DNA of 64,000 nt from Synanceia verrucosa (Eukaryota; Chordata; Actinopteri; Perciformes; Synanceiidae), in NCBI GenBank assembly GCA_029721515.1, contig CM056561.1, positions 5,976,001 to 6,040,000 of the forward strand, given 5' to 3'. Below the pieces are notes generated by a model. It did no database searches. It was given only the letters and a program-made list of their open reading frames with translations, and was not told the DNA's origin. Made by a program: the position numbers and the translations under genes. Numbering within the stretch: position 1 is the first letter of the stretch; each line of letters starts with the position of its first letter. Positions 47,143-60,355 of this stretch are shown piece by piece.

Positions 47143-50100
47143 CTAAGGATTGAAGGTGGGGGGATGAAGAGGAGCATGCAGAGGAAAGAAACAGCACCAT
47201 TTCAGTAAAAATGTTATCATTGTTTCACAGTCCAGGAAGTCCAGGAGGATGGAACAGGAACAGGTACTCTCTTGTGCCTGTTCAACCACTCATAATGTAT
47301 CATACACTGCGCCTCCACAGATCACTATCAGGATCCATTCATTGCACAGGGTTACAGGGGAAGTGTTTGCAGTAAAACAGGAGTGAAAAGATGGGAGTGG
47401 AGAAAAAGAATTAGAGAAATAAAGAGAAAAGCAACATGAGGGACGGTAGGCTAATCTGCCATTTAAAGGCCAAATGCTGGATTTTTTTTTACACCAAAAC
47501 TATATCTCCTGTTGTGGAATTAACAGATTATGACTAATTCTATTGTGATGCCCTGCTGGATGCATTCATAAATGCAACATGGCTTTCCAAATTGAAACAT
47601 TTTCTGTGCAAAATAAGACACCAACTTCAACCTGAGTTATGGAAAACTGCAATTATATTAAAGTGCATTATTTTACTGACTGGGAAACTGAAAGGCCATA
47701 TTCTGATTGGCCATATTGAGCATTTTCTCATATTCTTCTAGTTTTTGTATACTGTTATATTATTTATATTGTCAGTTTTGCACTATATGGCATTTTTTTT
47801 CTGCATAGAACATACTTTTAAAAATCTTTTTACATCTTTTAAATGGCCTTACTTTTTCCTACTGTGTATAGCAACTATAGTGAAAGACTTTCCTTTGGGA
47901 TGAATAAAGTTTTATCTTATCTAAAACTGGCCGTGACTTGGCAAATAATACAATGATTAAATTATAAACTGGACTCAATCCACCCTGCTCTATGACTGCC
48001 CTGTTTCTTTTTCCTCATGTGTGATGGCAAATATACCATCCGTAGGTCACATGGAAATAATTCCAAACCAAAGGCATTAGTTCGTCAGGCCCCCGGACGA
48101 GCTAGCTTGTTAGCAATGGCTAGCAATCCACTTGTTGTTCTTGTTGTTGTGTGCGCTGGTAAATGTTGGAGGCTTGGAAATGCTGATGCCCACAGAAGAT
48201 GGACATCGGTTACGAAAACTTGATAGCCTACCGATATTTCCCAATATTAATTTTTTACTTTAATATCGACATCCCGAATTCTCACATCGTGATGGGAGCA
48301 GCTAACTCCAATCATGATAAAACAACTGACAACTCCTGCTAAAGCTAACTAGCTTAGCAGATCTCAGTAGCTGCCGTCTCAGCTTTTGACAACGCAGCCC
48401 ATGTGCACTGACGCAATATGTGCTATAGCTTTTTGCTTATAATTGTATCCAAACCGATTGTGATACATCATGTTGGGGGGCATAGCCAGTCATTGAAACT
48501 TCTTTTCATTTCACAGGCTGCAAGAGTTAAGAACTGGTTGGGGACCAGGCAGACAAGCTTATTGCAGCTGTTTGCTACCACAATTTTGCTTGGTTCAGGA
48601 GTGGGCAGGGGAAGATGGAGGCAGGAAAGGAAGAGCAGACAGACACAATCATACAGTACTGCACGTATACAAAAGCCTTTAGAGAGAGATAAAAAAGAAG
48701 ACGGGAAGGCAGACAGAAAGGCAGGCAGAAAATTACTGAGAGACAGACAGACAAGTACCTAATGGACAGAAAGGGGGAGAGAAGCAGATAACAGATTTCC
48801 CATCATCTCCTATGATGGCAACATTGTTCTGCTGTCAACAGTCATGCCAATAAGCCATGATTGAATTAGTCCTCTGGAAGCTAGCACACTAAAGCTGTCT
48901 CTTGATAGTAAACACCCATCCACCTCTATGGAGTGGAGTGGAGAGGAGGCTGGATTTCATCCAGGCCCCATTTACACAACAATACAGTCACTTCTGGTGC
49001 AGTTTGAGTGTCTATCACAATCTGAACTCGTCATGATGAGGGAAAGAGAATGAGCTTTACTTTCCCACTAAGCTGTCATTTAAATCCATCTCAAATAATG
49101 CACCCCTTAATTCAATCTGATCAAAGGAGGTCCCATGATCACACATGTGCTTGTACTCAAGACTGAAATGTAGAACTGTGTTGGTTTACCCACTGCAACA
49201 GTCAGACCTATCTGAGATGAAACCAACTTCCCTTTAATGGGTTACTTATGATGATTAGGGAGGAGGGTATTAACAAGAGAAGCGAAGTAGGCTTGTTTCA
49301 AGGTATAACAGTATACCAAGTTATTTAGAAATCCCCATGGTCTGATTTTTAATATTGTCAAAGTTACAGCCGTTGATACAGAACTCTGTAATGTGGTGAT
49401 GTATTGTAGTGCACAACATGTGCCGTCAGAAGTCAGTATGGTTGGAACATGCACCTGAGCTGAAAAACATGCCAACTGGGAATGGTGGATCCATAAGACT
49501 TTAAACTTAATTTAAAAAAAAAGTCTGAATCAATAACCCCTAACAGCGATAATGTAACAGGACTAGATATGGAAGTGTCAGGCTCTTATTTCAAATCTAC
49601 TCATGAGTCATTCGTATTTAAACCCAACATGACTTGTCTAAGTAGGCTAATTGCACATTAAACCCCTTTCATTCATGCACTACAACCCTGAACTTGCAGT
49701 ATCTAGACAGACCCTGAGGGGCTGGATATGTTGTGCAAATGTCTGAATCAGTTGAAACACATGTTAAAGAGACTTTACCATGACAGCTGCCTACGTCATT
49801 GACAGAAGTGTTCACACCAGGCGAGTGTTGATGACATCTATCGTGACTGGCACAAAACCGAGAGAAAACAAATATCCAAGGGTGAAGAAAAGGTGAGATT
49901 TACAGGAAAATGAATGAATGAAAAGGTCCAACTGGAGAGACAAGAAGATTATTTTGTTTTACATTTTCACTGACTTCTAGTCTCTTGCAAAGCGAGAGGT
50001 ATCCTAGTTTTCAAATAATCATTTCCACTTTCCACTTCCCTAGCTCAGAGAGTGTAAAGGTAAACACATGGAAATAGAGTTTATTGACCTGCACCAAATG

Positions 50101-51443
50101 CATGTGCATGGCTTCACTGAGTACATGGTACATGGTTCCTGTCATGGAGCCTCATAAAGTGTGATGGTGTGGGTTGTGTTTTGGTTGCGATGCGGGTTTG
50201 GAAGATGGATGTTTGATGTGGTGTGTTCCTCCTGCGATTAATCTCCAGGGGCACGCAGGTCTCTGCTATCATGGACTTAACGTCAAATTCATCATCGCTG
50301 CCACCAAACCATTTATGATGTGTACAGGCTATAGAGCCAGCTCTTCAGCCGCATAAGAAACAGGTTCAGACGACGATAACTTGCTACTACATGCTGATAT
50401 ACAGGAATGCACTTAGATAAAGAATGAAATGTGCAAAATAATTCAGCATCCCCCATTGTTTCGATAAGAACTTGCTCAAAGGCCACAGTGCAATGCAGCA
50501 GCATCCGACAATCAGACACTAGTTACACTGATTGCTACTATTAATTAACATTAAAAAAAACATTAAAGTTCCTTGTTTTCCAAAACTGATGATGCTGCAT
50601 TAATAGATTTAAGACTATAAGGGTTTTTAAAAACATTCAATGGTTGGTTTTGTTTCCATCTCCTGAGCCAAGCCTCTCAGTCATCTATTGCAGAACTGTG
50701 ATACTTTGCTCACCGAGGAGCTCCCTGCAGTCCCAGGCAACACATCCGAGTTATCACTACTGTGAACAAAGCCTGCAATCTAAAACTCTTAAAGCTGTGT
50801 GTATGTGTGTGTGTGCAACTCTACTCATTTGCCTGTGAATGAAATCAAAATTACTCTTCCTCTCCCTGCACCAGCCTGCCAGCCTCACTCTCCAAGCCCT
50901 TTCATTCAATTCCTTTCCATTTTACTCACTCTCCTCCTGCCACTCTAACTTGCTTTTTTCTTTTTTTCACCTGGCTGTAATTAATCTGTTGCTCAGACGT
51001 TCCATCAGTCTGACTTAACCTACTTTCTTTCTCATTTGCTTTATCCTGTATTTCCTCACTCTCTCTCTCCCTATAATTTCTGTGCCTCTAGTAGCTGGGT
51101 TAAACCGACATGACATTCACTCTGTCCATTGAGTACTGTACAAGGCCATGACTTCATGAGTTTGACTCGAGTCAATGGTAAATTAGGAGAATGTCTGATT
51201 ATTCAAGTGCTAATTAAGTCAGTGTGTGGCAGGGATGATGCAGTTAATGAACTTGAATCCTCCTATGGACACAGCTGTACATCCATCTCACAACTCTTAT
51301 ACTCGGTGCTGGGGCTTAAATTATTAGAATTATTGAATAATTTGGCAAACAAAAAGAAAATCAGCTCATGACATTTCATGATCATGATGATGTTTAATGT
51401 GTTGTTGACAGCATGCATCATGAATTGGAGGCAGTGAACATAC
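47143..51443 (-). other. cacna2d3 intron C-B
   Basis: Only a probable retroposon tail near 47.7-47.9 kb was recognised. The GC-richer stretch at 48.0-48.4 kb resembles the start of an unidentified repeat. Confidence 0.65.
47690..47925 (+). repeat. probable retroposon 3' tail
   Basis: AT-rich sequence ends in TTTGGGATGAATAAAGTTTT ATCTTATCT, resembling the 3' tails (GGGATTAATAAAGTATCTATC type) common to fish retroposons. No coding part was seen. Confidence 0.4.
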
Positions 51444-51606
51444 CTTTATTGTACATGTTGGTGGGCACCTGGACCACGCTGAGACTGAGGTTGACTGACA
51501 GGTTGTTGAAGTGGTCATTGGGTTGCAGGATGAATTCTCCTCCTAGCTCGACGCTGTTCCCCTCCTCATCCACCTCATTGATCAACACCGCATTGAAGTA
51601 TTCATA
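51444..51606 (-). CDS. cacna2d3: cacna2d3 exon B (VWA-N domain)
   Basis: This 163-bp exon starts in phase 0 with YEYFNAVLINE and ends in phase 1 after VPTNMYNK. The acceptor is CTCCAG and the donor GTATGT. It includes the conserved EFIL-PNDHFNNL stretch before the VWA domain. It lies 12 kb from the preceding exon. Confidence 0.97.
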
Positions 51607-53454
51607 CTGGAGATCAGAAGAGAGATAAAGACAATTCACAAAATGAAAAGGCCACACTGGCAGTTTACAGAATCTTTTATTCATGTTTCAATAGGTTTGA
51701 CTTGCTGAATTGTGGTATCTTTGTATAGAATGACTGGGGCAGTCAAATGCTGAGTCAGATAGTAGTTTGTGTGCTGAGGAAACCTGAGACCCTGGATCAG
51801 ACACACGATGTTACAGCGGAAACCTGCTGAGTTAACAAAGCTCTCCTCAGCCTGCACACCCCCTTCCTAGCCAGATGCTGCATGTGGTGCTCTGCCTCCA
51901 CTGTATTTTTAGTACTGCGCATACTGGGGACACTATTAATAAATCATAGAGCATGATAAATATAGAGCACATGGCTTCCTGCATCCCAAAGGCTCTGAAG
52001 TCTAAGGTACCACACAGGGGCAAAGCCTGCAAAGGCCGATACACAGCAAAAGAAAACAGGAGGGATAAAGATCCTCCAGTGACCAAAAGAAAATTTTACA
52101 TTTTATAAAAGCTGAAAGTAAACATATTTTTATATGTTTCCATGTAAATGAACCACACAAACACAAACAGAGAGACTAAAAATAAAAGGTAATTATGTAA
52201 ATCCATGCTGAAACTAAGAAATCTTTCAGGACTTAAAGATGTCATCTCTGTGTCATGAAGAGATGTTGCGATCACAGTCCATCACAGCAGAAACACTGGT
52301 GCGGTATGTGGCATCCACTGCTAACCTGCTATTTCCCCCAAAAGACATCCTGTCCCTCAAAACAAAAAGACATACATGGGTCCCAAGTAAGGAGAGGTGA
52401 AGTAGCCAAAGTTAAATAAAAACATATTTTACTGGTCTTACTGTCAACAGCAGCGGTTCAATCCTGTGTGCAGGTGAACAGTGGTGACTACAGTAGATGG
52501 CTTTAGGCCATATTGATTTCTCGTGTAATGACCAAGAGAATAGGATTTGAAAAGGGCCATTCTCAAGAGTCCAATACAAAACCTCAGTACATGTGCTCAT
52601 TCAGAGGGGTGTAAAGGGGTGATTCAGTTCAGAGAGAGAACAAATTTAAAATTCACCATGCCTCATCTATTCATCACCAAATCCTGACACAATCCCTCAG
52701 ACACACTAACTTCAGTGGACTCTTTCTTCTGTGCGCTCAGAGAAACACTCACCCCATCACAACTAGCTTCTCTTTTCAAGCACTAATGACCTTCACTTGG
52801 GCTATGTCTTTCCAGCTGCTCCTGAGGAACATCATCATCGTCTAGGCCTGGTGCAAAACACAGATAAAGCCATCAAATAAGCTGGCAAACACAGTGCCTA
52901 TCGGTGTAATTAATCAGGCCTGATTAGGCTTATTAGGCTTTTATCAAGGGGAACACTGCCATTTCAAGGTGAGGGAGCACAACGTTGCATGCTTCTGCCT
53001 ATATTTTCCCTCCTCCTCCTGCATCTTCTTCTCCTTCTGATTTACCTGCTCTTTTCTAACCCTGTGGACACGAAACCTAAAATATATTTTCAAAAGTCAT
53101 TTTAAAAGTAAATAAGTTGGGTAGACCAAAGGTGAAGTCATAGTAAGATTAATTAGACAAACTTATGACCTGTGACCTGTCATACAATGCCAGTCAGTGT
53201 TGGGCACCGATTTCTTCGGTCAATTAGCTTTGTCAGTATAACACATTAGCATGCACTTCACTATTAGGTCTTGACCCAGCAATTGTGAAAAACTGATCTA
53301 AAGTGACCTTTGCAATGTTTGGAATACCAGCCATTTTCTATCACCACTGTGGTTGTTACATTATCAGTATAACAGGCTTAACAAAATCCAAATTACTCAG
53401 CTCTGACAAGGACTTTCCATTTGAGTTTTCAGAACCACTTCAACCTTAATTAAT

Positions 53455-53660
53455 CAAGTCAAGTCAATTTTATTTGTATAGCCCAATATCACAAATTTGC
53501 CTCAGAGGGCTTTACAATCTGTACAGGATATGACACCCTCTGTCCTTTACAAACGACCCTCGCATCGACTAAGGAAAAACTCCCCCCCAAAAAAACCCTG
53601 AATAATGAATAAATTAATTATCCACCAAGAGAGAACACTGACGAAAAAAAAAATGTCTAT
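53455..53660. repeat. dispersed teleost repeat
   Basis: The sequence AAGTCAATTTTATTTGTATA, with the following GCCCAATATCACAAATTTGC and GGGCTTTACAATCTGTACAG, is a very common fish interspersed repeat recognised by sight. A decayed A-rich stretch follows. Class not assigned. Confidence 0.65.
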
Positions 53661-54102
53661 TTTAAAACTGAAAGGTCAGCTGCGATGGAGGAATTTCTGG
53701 TAAGAAAGCAAATAAGGATTTATTTTCAAAACAAAGGATAAAGTAATATTAATATAAAAAAAACAAAATCAGCTTTAGCTATTAGTGAAGAAGAGGAGGG
53801 GAAGTCATTGAAAGAGAAAAAAAAAAACAAAGACGTCGACCTTCGGCGAACTCTGGCAGAGAATCTCTTCCATGTCCTATTCATCCATCTCTAGCTTCCT
53901 ATGCACCTGACCTCTCTTCCTCTGGCACCTGCCCCTGTTCCCTGCCAAAGAGGGCCACAGTGTTCAGAGTCAGCCTTAATTACTCCTGATTATCACCTTC
54001 ACAACCTCTCCCAGGTCACTCTCAGTATGTTCTCGCGTCCAAAGAAATCCATACCAAACACACAAGCAAAGAGTACATGAATGTCAGAATTAAACCTTCC
54101 AC

Positions 54103-54489
54103 TGAAAATGTGCCGGTGGTGTAGTTGTTAGCAGTGTCGCCTCACAGCAAGAAGGTACCGGGTTTGAATCCCGACTCCGGCGCCTTTCTGTGTGGAGTTT
54201 GCATGTTCTCCTCGTGTCTGTGTGGGTTCTCTTCGGGTACTCCGGCTTCCTCCCACCATCCAAAAACATTTATGGGGATTAGGTTAATTGGCTAATTTAA
54301 ATTGACCGCAGGTGTGAATGTGAGTGTGAGTGGTTGTCTGTCTCTATGTTTCCTGTGATGAACTGGAGACTTGTCCAGGGTGTACCCTGCCTTCCACCCT
54401 AAGACAGCTAGAATAGGCTCCAGCCCCCCCGTGACCCTATGTGAGGATAAGCGGTAGAAAATGGATGGATGGATGGATGAAAATGTGCC
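54103..54489 (+). repeat. tRNA-headed SINE-like element, copy 4, with target-site duplication
   Basis: Element 54115-54477 has head GGTGGTGTAGTTGTTAGCAG, B-box GGGTTTGAATCCC and a (GGAT)n tail. The perfect 12-bp duplication TGAAAATGTGCC lies at 54103-54114 and 54478-54489. It is the longest copy and carries body segments deleted in copy 3. Confidence 0.93.
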
Positions 54490-57400
54490 CTTTAGCATTG
54501 GTGGATTGGAGTACATTTATTCACTGACTGTACTTAGGTACCACTTTGGGGTACTTATACTGTTCTACTCATTTTATGCTATGTTATACTTCGACTCCAC
54601 TACATATTGAAGGCCAGTAGGCCTACTATACTACCGCATTAGTTAACAGTTACTTTGTAAATTGAGATTATTACAAATATCTAATAATGCTGATGCCTTA
54701 TTATAGATTAAGCAACCCAACAACATATAAAGTAACTAAAATTACCCCTGCCTTTACCAGCTGCAACATTAAAGTATATATATTCATAGATTAATATTTA
54801 CAATCCAATAATATAACATATATATTATTCTGAAATAGGTCATCCTGCATAATGAGCAGTTTTACATTTTCTTTTATTTGGTATGTTCCTGTTGTGCTGA
54901 TTGTGGTGGTCTAAGCAGCAGAATCCTTTTAGAAAATCTTTAATTTTACTGCAGCAAGGTCTTGAATGAGCATGTGTATTCTGATGAAGACACAGATGTA
55001 CTTTATTTCTACTCTGTGATATTGGTTTTCCTTAAGATCTGAGTACTTCTTCCACCACTGCTCTTTGGTTCCTTTATTCACTCTTCATTTATTTGGCTAA
55101 TTTTGAGTCAAAAAGATATCTCATTTGACCTCCACTTAACACTGCTTGTGCAGAGAGAGCTACACTCACTCCACATGCCAGACACAGTCTACCTGCAGCA
55201 GACGAGGCTTCACTGCATCTTCACTGTTCTCTTTCTGCCATTGTCTCGTTCGTACCTGTTCTGTCTCTCCTTTCCAACCTGATTCATCTTTTTACTCTTC
55301 TGTCTCAGCATGTTTCTTTCTACCTATTGTTCATTGGCTGCATGCAAACCTCATCAAGCTCCTCACCACCCTCTGTCTGTTCCCGGTATTCAACTCAAAT
55401 GTGCTCTCTCATGCATACAGTGCTCACTGGCAAGGTTTGGTTACAATCAGCTCTGGATGTGAGAGCATTGTTGCAATTGCCAAGTTGTCTCTGTGTAGTC
55501 AACCTCTTTTGTCTGTTTGTCTCTTTGGCTGTCTTCCATCTTTCCTCTCCGTCTGTACGATGGATGGAATAGGAAAACAAGACAAATCTCTGTTCTTCAA
55601 TAAAAGCAGTTACAAACAGCTGGAGCTCTTTAGTGGAATAGCTCCAAAGTTAATTATATGTACATTGTGCAAACACTTTAACACAAAGGACAAAGTTTCA
55701 TTAGATCTAAGGCAACAAAACGTGGAAATGACTTGATTCAGAGAAAAAAAATTAAGAAGTGCAGTCTGACTCCATGCACTAAGTGGTTTGAAACACAGTA
55801 AGCAAAGACGAGGAAAAGCCACCACAGGCATTAGCTGTTAAAAGTATAGAGAATAAAAAGTCAAGTTAAAAAAAAAACAAAAAACAACAACAACAGTAAA
55901 ACAAACAACTGATAATGAGTCTGCTAATAGACTTATCTAAAATCACAGCAAGTGGGCTTTAATTTTGATTAAAACTGCACCCATTAGCTTTTGAATTTCA
56001 ATAGTGTGGGAGTGAGTGTGGGTGTGTGAACAGTGGCAACCATGTTGTGTATGTGTGTGTGCATTTGTGTGTGCTTGTGCAGCATCAATTGATGCTGTAT
56101 ATGTGTGTTAGTGTGTGTGTGTCTAAGTGTGGGGCTATGTGTTGAGTAAGTCAATTATGCCTTTCCAACATTACAGTGAAGGAGTGCCCAGTGCCACTAA
56201 TGCAGTCTCTGATGATGGTGTTAACAACCTGATCTTTAACGTTGCAGTGCATTACAGTACGCTGAGAGATCGCACATCAGCACCCACTCACTGAGTGTGG
56301 TTCAGACAGAGACGGAGAGCATGAGGATGGCTTACTGGAGGTAAACAACAGGCCATATTCCAGATCTCTGCTTCCAAATATAAGCCCAAAAATGGATTTT
56401 AAGGGTTAATATGTACCATTTTAACACCAAACTGTCTCAAATTTACATCTACACAAAGCACTCAAGATTAAAAAAGTAAAACATTAATTGACAATTATTA
56501 TATTAAAAAAATATATTATTATTTTATTAAATTATTAGTAAGATATTTAAAAAAAACAGAATTCAAAGATAAAACTTTGAGGTGTTCATAAATTTTGATT
56601 CATGAAGTCCAAATAGCCAAACCATAAGTATAAACTGGGCCTGTGTAAGTTCAGCTGCCTAATATTAACATGTTCAGAACAGTTAGTCTTTTAATTGATG
56701 AGTGTTGAAATAAAATAATGAATAATTGTTTTATTAATCGATTAACAGTCAAGCAAAACTGCAGAGCATTTGGTCTTTCTAGGCCAAAAAAAGATTTGCT
56801 GCCTTTCTTTGACATCACCAACAATAAGTGGGATATTTGAGATTGAATTATGATAATGAAATAATCGTTACTTACAGTATGGAACCAACTCTATACTGCA
56901 CTAAAATATCCTTGTCCTGTTCTGCTTTGATGACCCGTGCGTTAAAATATGTTTGACTCTTATTACAGAAATAAACTGTGTAAATAACTAAAATGGGTTG
57001 GCAGAAATGAAGCATTTCAATGACTAAATGAAAAACATCTGATACTCACAAAGCTACTGTAACAATCTAATCTGCATTATTTTTGTGTTAGTTTTTAATT
57101 ATTTTAATTTTGTTTTCTTTTATCAGACTTTCCACTACATCAGTGAATGTTTTGTTGAATAGATTATATTAAATTAATTTGAATAATATTAGTTTTTTAG
57201 ACAATTGGAACGACCTTTTTTATGTTAAATAAATCTGCTTAAGTGCATCTGCAGGAATTTCACTGTTTTCTACAGGCTAGTCAGAGTGTGTTTAGTGAGT
57301 GAGTGCTGAGTGAGACTTACACTTAATGTTGAAGTGATCATTGAGTTGAGTGGCTATCGTTGATTTCAAGCTGGTGCTGCATTATATTAATGTCAGCTCA

Positions 57401-60238
57401 TTTACTCAATGCTCCTTTTAAGCTTTTTCTTTATCATAGCATAGTTTATCTTTAGCATAGTAGGTGACCATCTCACCTACAGAGGAGCACATATGCAGCT
57501 TAGCATCCTATGTGCACCCAGTCATGCACATACAGTATGTGAGTGTGTGATCCACATGCACATGATCACATACAAATACTGATATTTCTGTTGATTTGGA
57601 TAAATACTCTTGCTGCACAAGTCAACAGCCTGAAGGGGAAGAGAGACAGAGAGGAGAGCTCATGTGAAGCGAGGGTTGACCGTGACACTCCTCCCTCTGG
57701 TGTTCACTTTAAACTCTCATCTCCACTTCAACTCTCCTTTTATTCACCCACCTTGCTACACTTTTTCTTCACGGTCAACGAAGGGGAAGACCGCTTCCAG
57801 TGTGATGGGAAAACAACCAGTGGGCATGGATCCAGGTAATCAATGGGTAAACAAGACCGAAAGGTACTTGTAAGGAAGATCAAGTAAGGGTTCATATGCA
57901 GTGCTTAAAATTCTTCTTTATACATCTTAAATACATCTTACCCACTCTGTGAAGTACATGATTAAAATCTATAGCAGCCATGTGAGGCCATAATGCTCAT
58001 ATTATGCTGAGCTTTGATCAATGGAAAATTGTACTTTTTAAAATTAACAGTAACACTTAAATGATAAAAAAAAATATTTATCCACGACATCTCTGTGTAA
58101 GCAGCCAGTGCTCTGTGTCTTAAGGGAATTCATAATTAATTTGCTACCTTATCACTTCACAGTCTCTCCTTGAGTCTTAGTCTCAGGTGATTATTCACGA
58201 ATGAAAACATAGTTATGAATTCTGATCCTCCAAAATGTAACAGATCTTCCACCACCTAACTATTGACTTACAATTTAGTAATGATTATTGCTAATCAATC
58301 CATATTCTGTGATCTAAGCAGTGGTGCAATAAAATGATAAGCAAGTGCGGACTGTGTTTTTATCTCTCATAGACATGAAAGAATTCTATCATTCTTTCAA
58401 AGAAGCTTTCCACAGGCTTATCAGTGTCAGTGTTTCCAGGTAGCACCTTATCTCTCTGTAGTGAACCTTTATGAACTCTTCTCTCTGAGATTGTAGATGA
58501 AGGTAACTTGAAATACTTTGTGTATGAAGTGGTATTTGTGCATTATACATTGGACAGTCCACGCCAACTCTTGAATAAATTGCTTAAAAATCCAATCTAC
58601 ACATCACTGGTATTGCATGCTGCAGGACGGTGACGATTTTCTGGATACGCCAACACACAAACTCAGGTCAAATATTTCTGCTGGTAATAAGAAGAACAAA
58701 TTGGCAAATCAACAAACACGTGGCCACCTCTCTGCACTATGGTAATACCCTAGACAGGGGAGTGTGAGAACAAAAGAGAGAGAGAGAAAGGGAAGATTAA
58801 GCGTTTCTCTCCCAGTGCTTCCTCCAGACTGGGGCTACTTTTTCAGTCAACATCATTGGCAATTGGGTGTTTGTCTCCAACCTCCAAGGAGGGATTTTAT
58901 TGGCTGCAGAGGGCATGGGAGACTGCTCTCTGCTATCCTATTTACAGTACATGAGCAGTGCGGGTTGGGTAAAAGAGCAAGGGAGAAAAATCGCAGCAGA
59001 TTACCGTGCCAATTTCACATGGAAGCAAAAGAGCTCTGGAAAGGATAGATAAGGAAATTCCTATCAAACCGCTGCCAGCCAAATATGTATCCAATAGCAA
59101 AAAAAAAAAACAAACCCACAAACATTTTATAATAAACCCCCGAATAGTGATGGAGGAGGTTTCACCCTACAGCGTGGATGTGGTATTTTTAGCACAGCTG
59201 GTGATAATTACCATCTATTCACCATGTTCTGCAGTAAAAGGCACTATTAGAAATGCCACCATCAGTGCTCACACAACAGACACAAACACACACACACCTA
59301 CACCTACACAGGTGAACACATGCAGCGCTCACAGAAATGCATATTCATATTCATGCATGACATGAAACGGCAATGACAAAAGTGACAGCAGTTTGTGATC
59401 GCAACTAAAGAACGCTCAACCGTTTCATTTCATGCTCAAGCAATTGAAAACACAATTGGCAATGAAAAATTAATAGCTGCAACATAATTTGCCAAGAGGT
59501 ATTGGGAAAAACCTGCTTAACAAAGATGAATACCAAAACATACTCATAGACTAACATGGAGACGCTAGCATGGATGCTGAGAGATAGCCAGGCAAATAGA
59601 ATCAGTTCTTATTACTGTGATGACCGAGCTGCTGGAGCAGAGATTAACTTGTGATGGATGTTGGAACACGATGCGGAACCTCCCACAGTTGGACAGGAAC
59701 TTCTGTGCACTTTGTCTGTGACTATCAAGATGCTTCTATTAATTTTCTGGAAAATTTGACGATTTGGCCATTCCCACTGATACCTGCTAACTTCTAAATC
59801 ACTTAAATCTGCAGAACTTAACTTTGTACGGTGCCAAAACCTGTCCTGTGAGGTCCTGCAGGTCAGAGGCTCTGTGGTCATTTGATGCATTCCCTGACTC
59901 GTTTAATTTTGTGAGTAACCCCACAGACAGACAGAGGAAGAAAGAGAGAGGTAGCGAGAGTCTCAGGTGTAAGTTAGTTCACTAAAATTCATAGTGTTAT
60001 GTAAAAAAATTTTCCGCCGGCCTTATGGCTGGCTATGGATTTGCCCGGTACCATTTCTTTTCACAGGCGCACATGCGTGGATATGATGTTACAATGAATG
60101 TAGCAATTTAAATGAAGCTCTATTTTTGTCTTTTTAAGCAAAAAGATAACTATAGCGTATTTTAAAGTCAATGAATCCCCTTTTGCATATACTGTACATG
60201 GCACATGGTACGTTAGAACAGGATTGCTGTGGGAATCG

Positions 60239-60355
60239 GGCAGCACGGTGGTGTAGTGGTTAGCAATGTCGCCTCACAGCAACAAGGTACCGGGTTTGAT
60301 TCCCGGCCCGGGGCCTTTCTGTGTGGTGTTTGCATGTTCTCCCCGTGTCAGCGTG
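60239..60355 (+). repeat. tRNA-headed SINE-like element, copy 5 (5' part only)
   Basis: It begins GGCAGCACGGTGGTGTAGTG, has the B-box GGGTTTGATTCCC, and stops abruptly after TTCTCCCCGTGTCAGCGTG. The 3' half and the tail are absent. Confidence 0.88.

Noticed and set aside
55146..55736. A 196-codon plus-strand open frame
   Set aside because: Cys/Ser/Phe-rich low-complexity translation, no similarity recognised, no splice or start context.
58764..59365. Overlapping plus-strand open frames near 59 kb
   Set aside because: No similarity recognised, no conserved splice pattern, and translations of overlapping frames look equally random.
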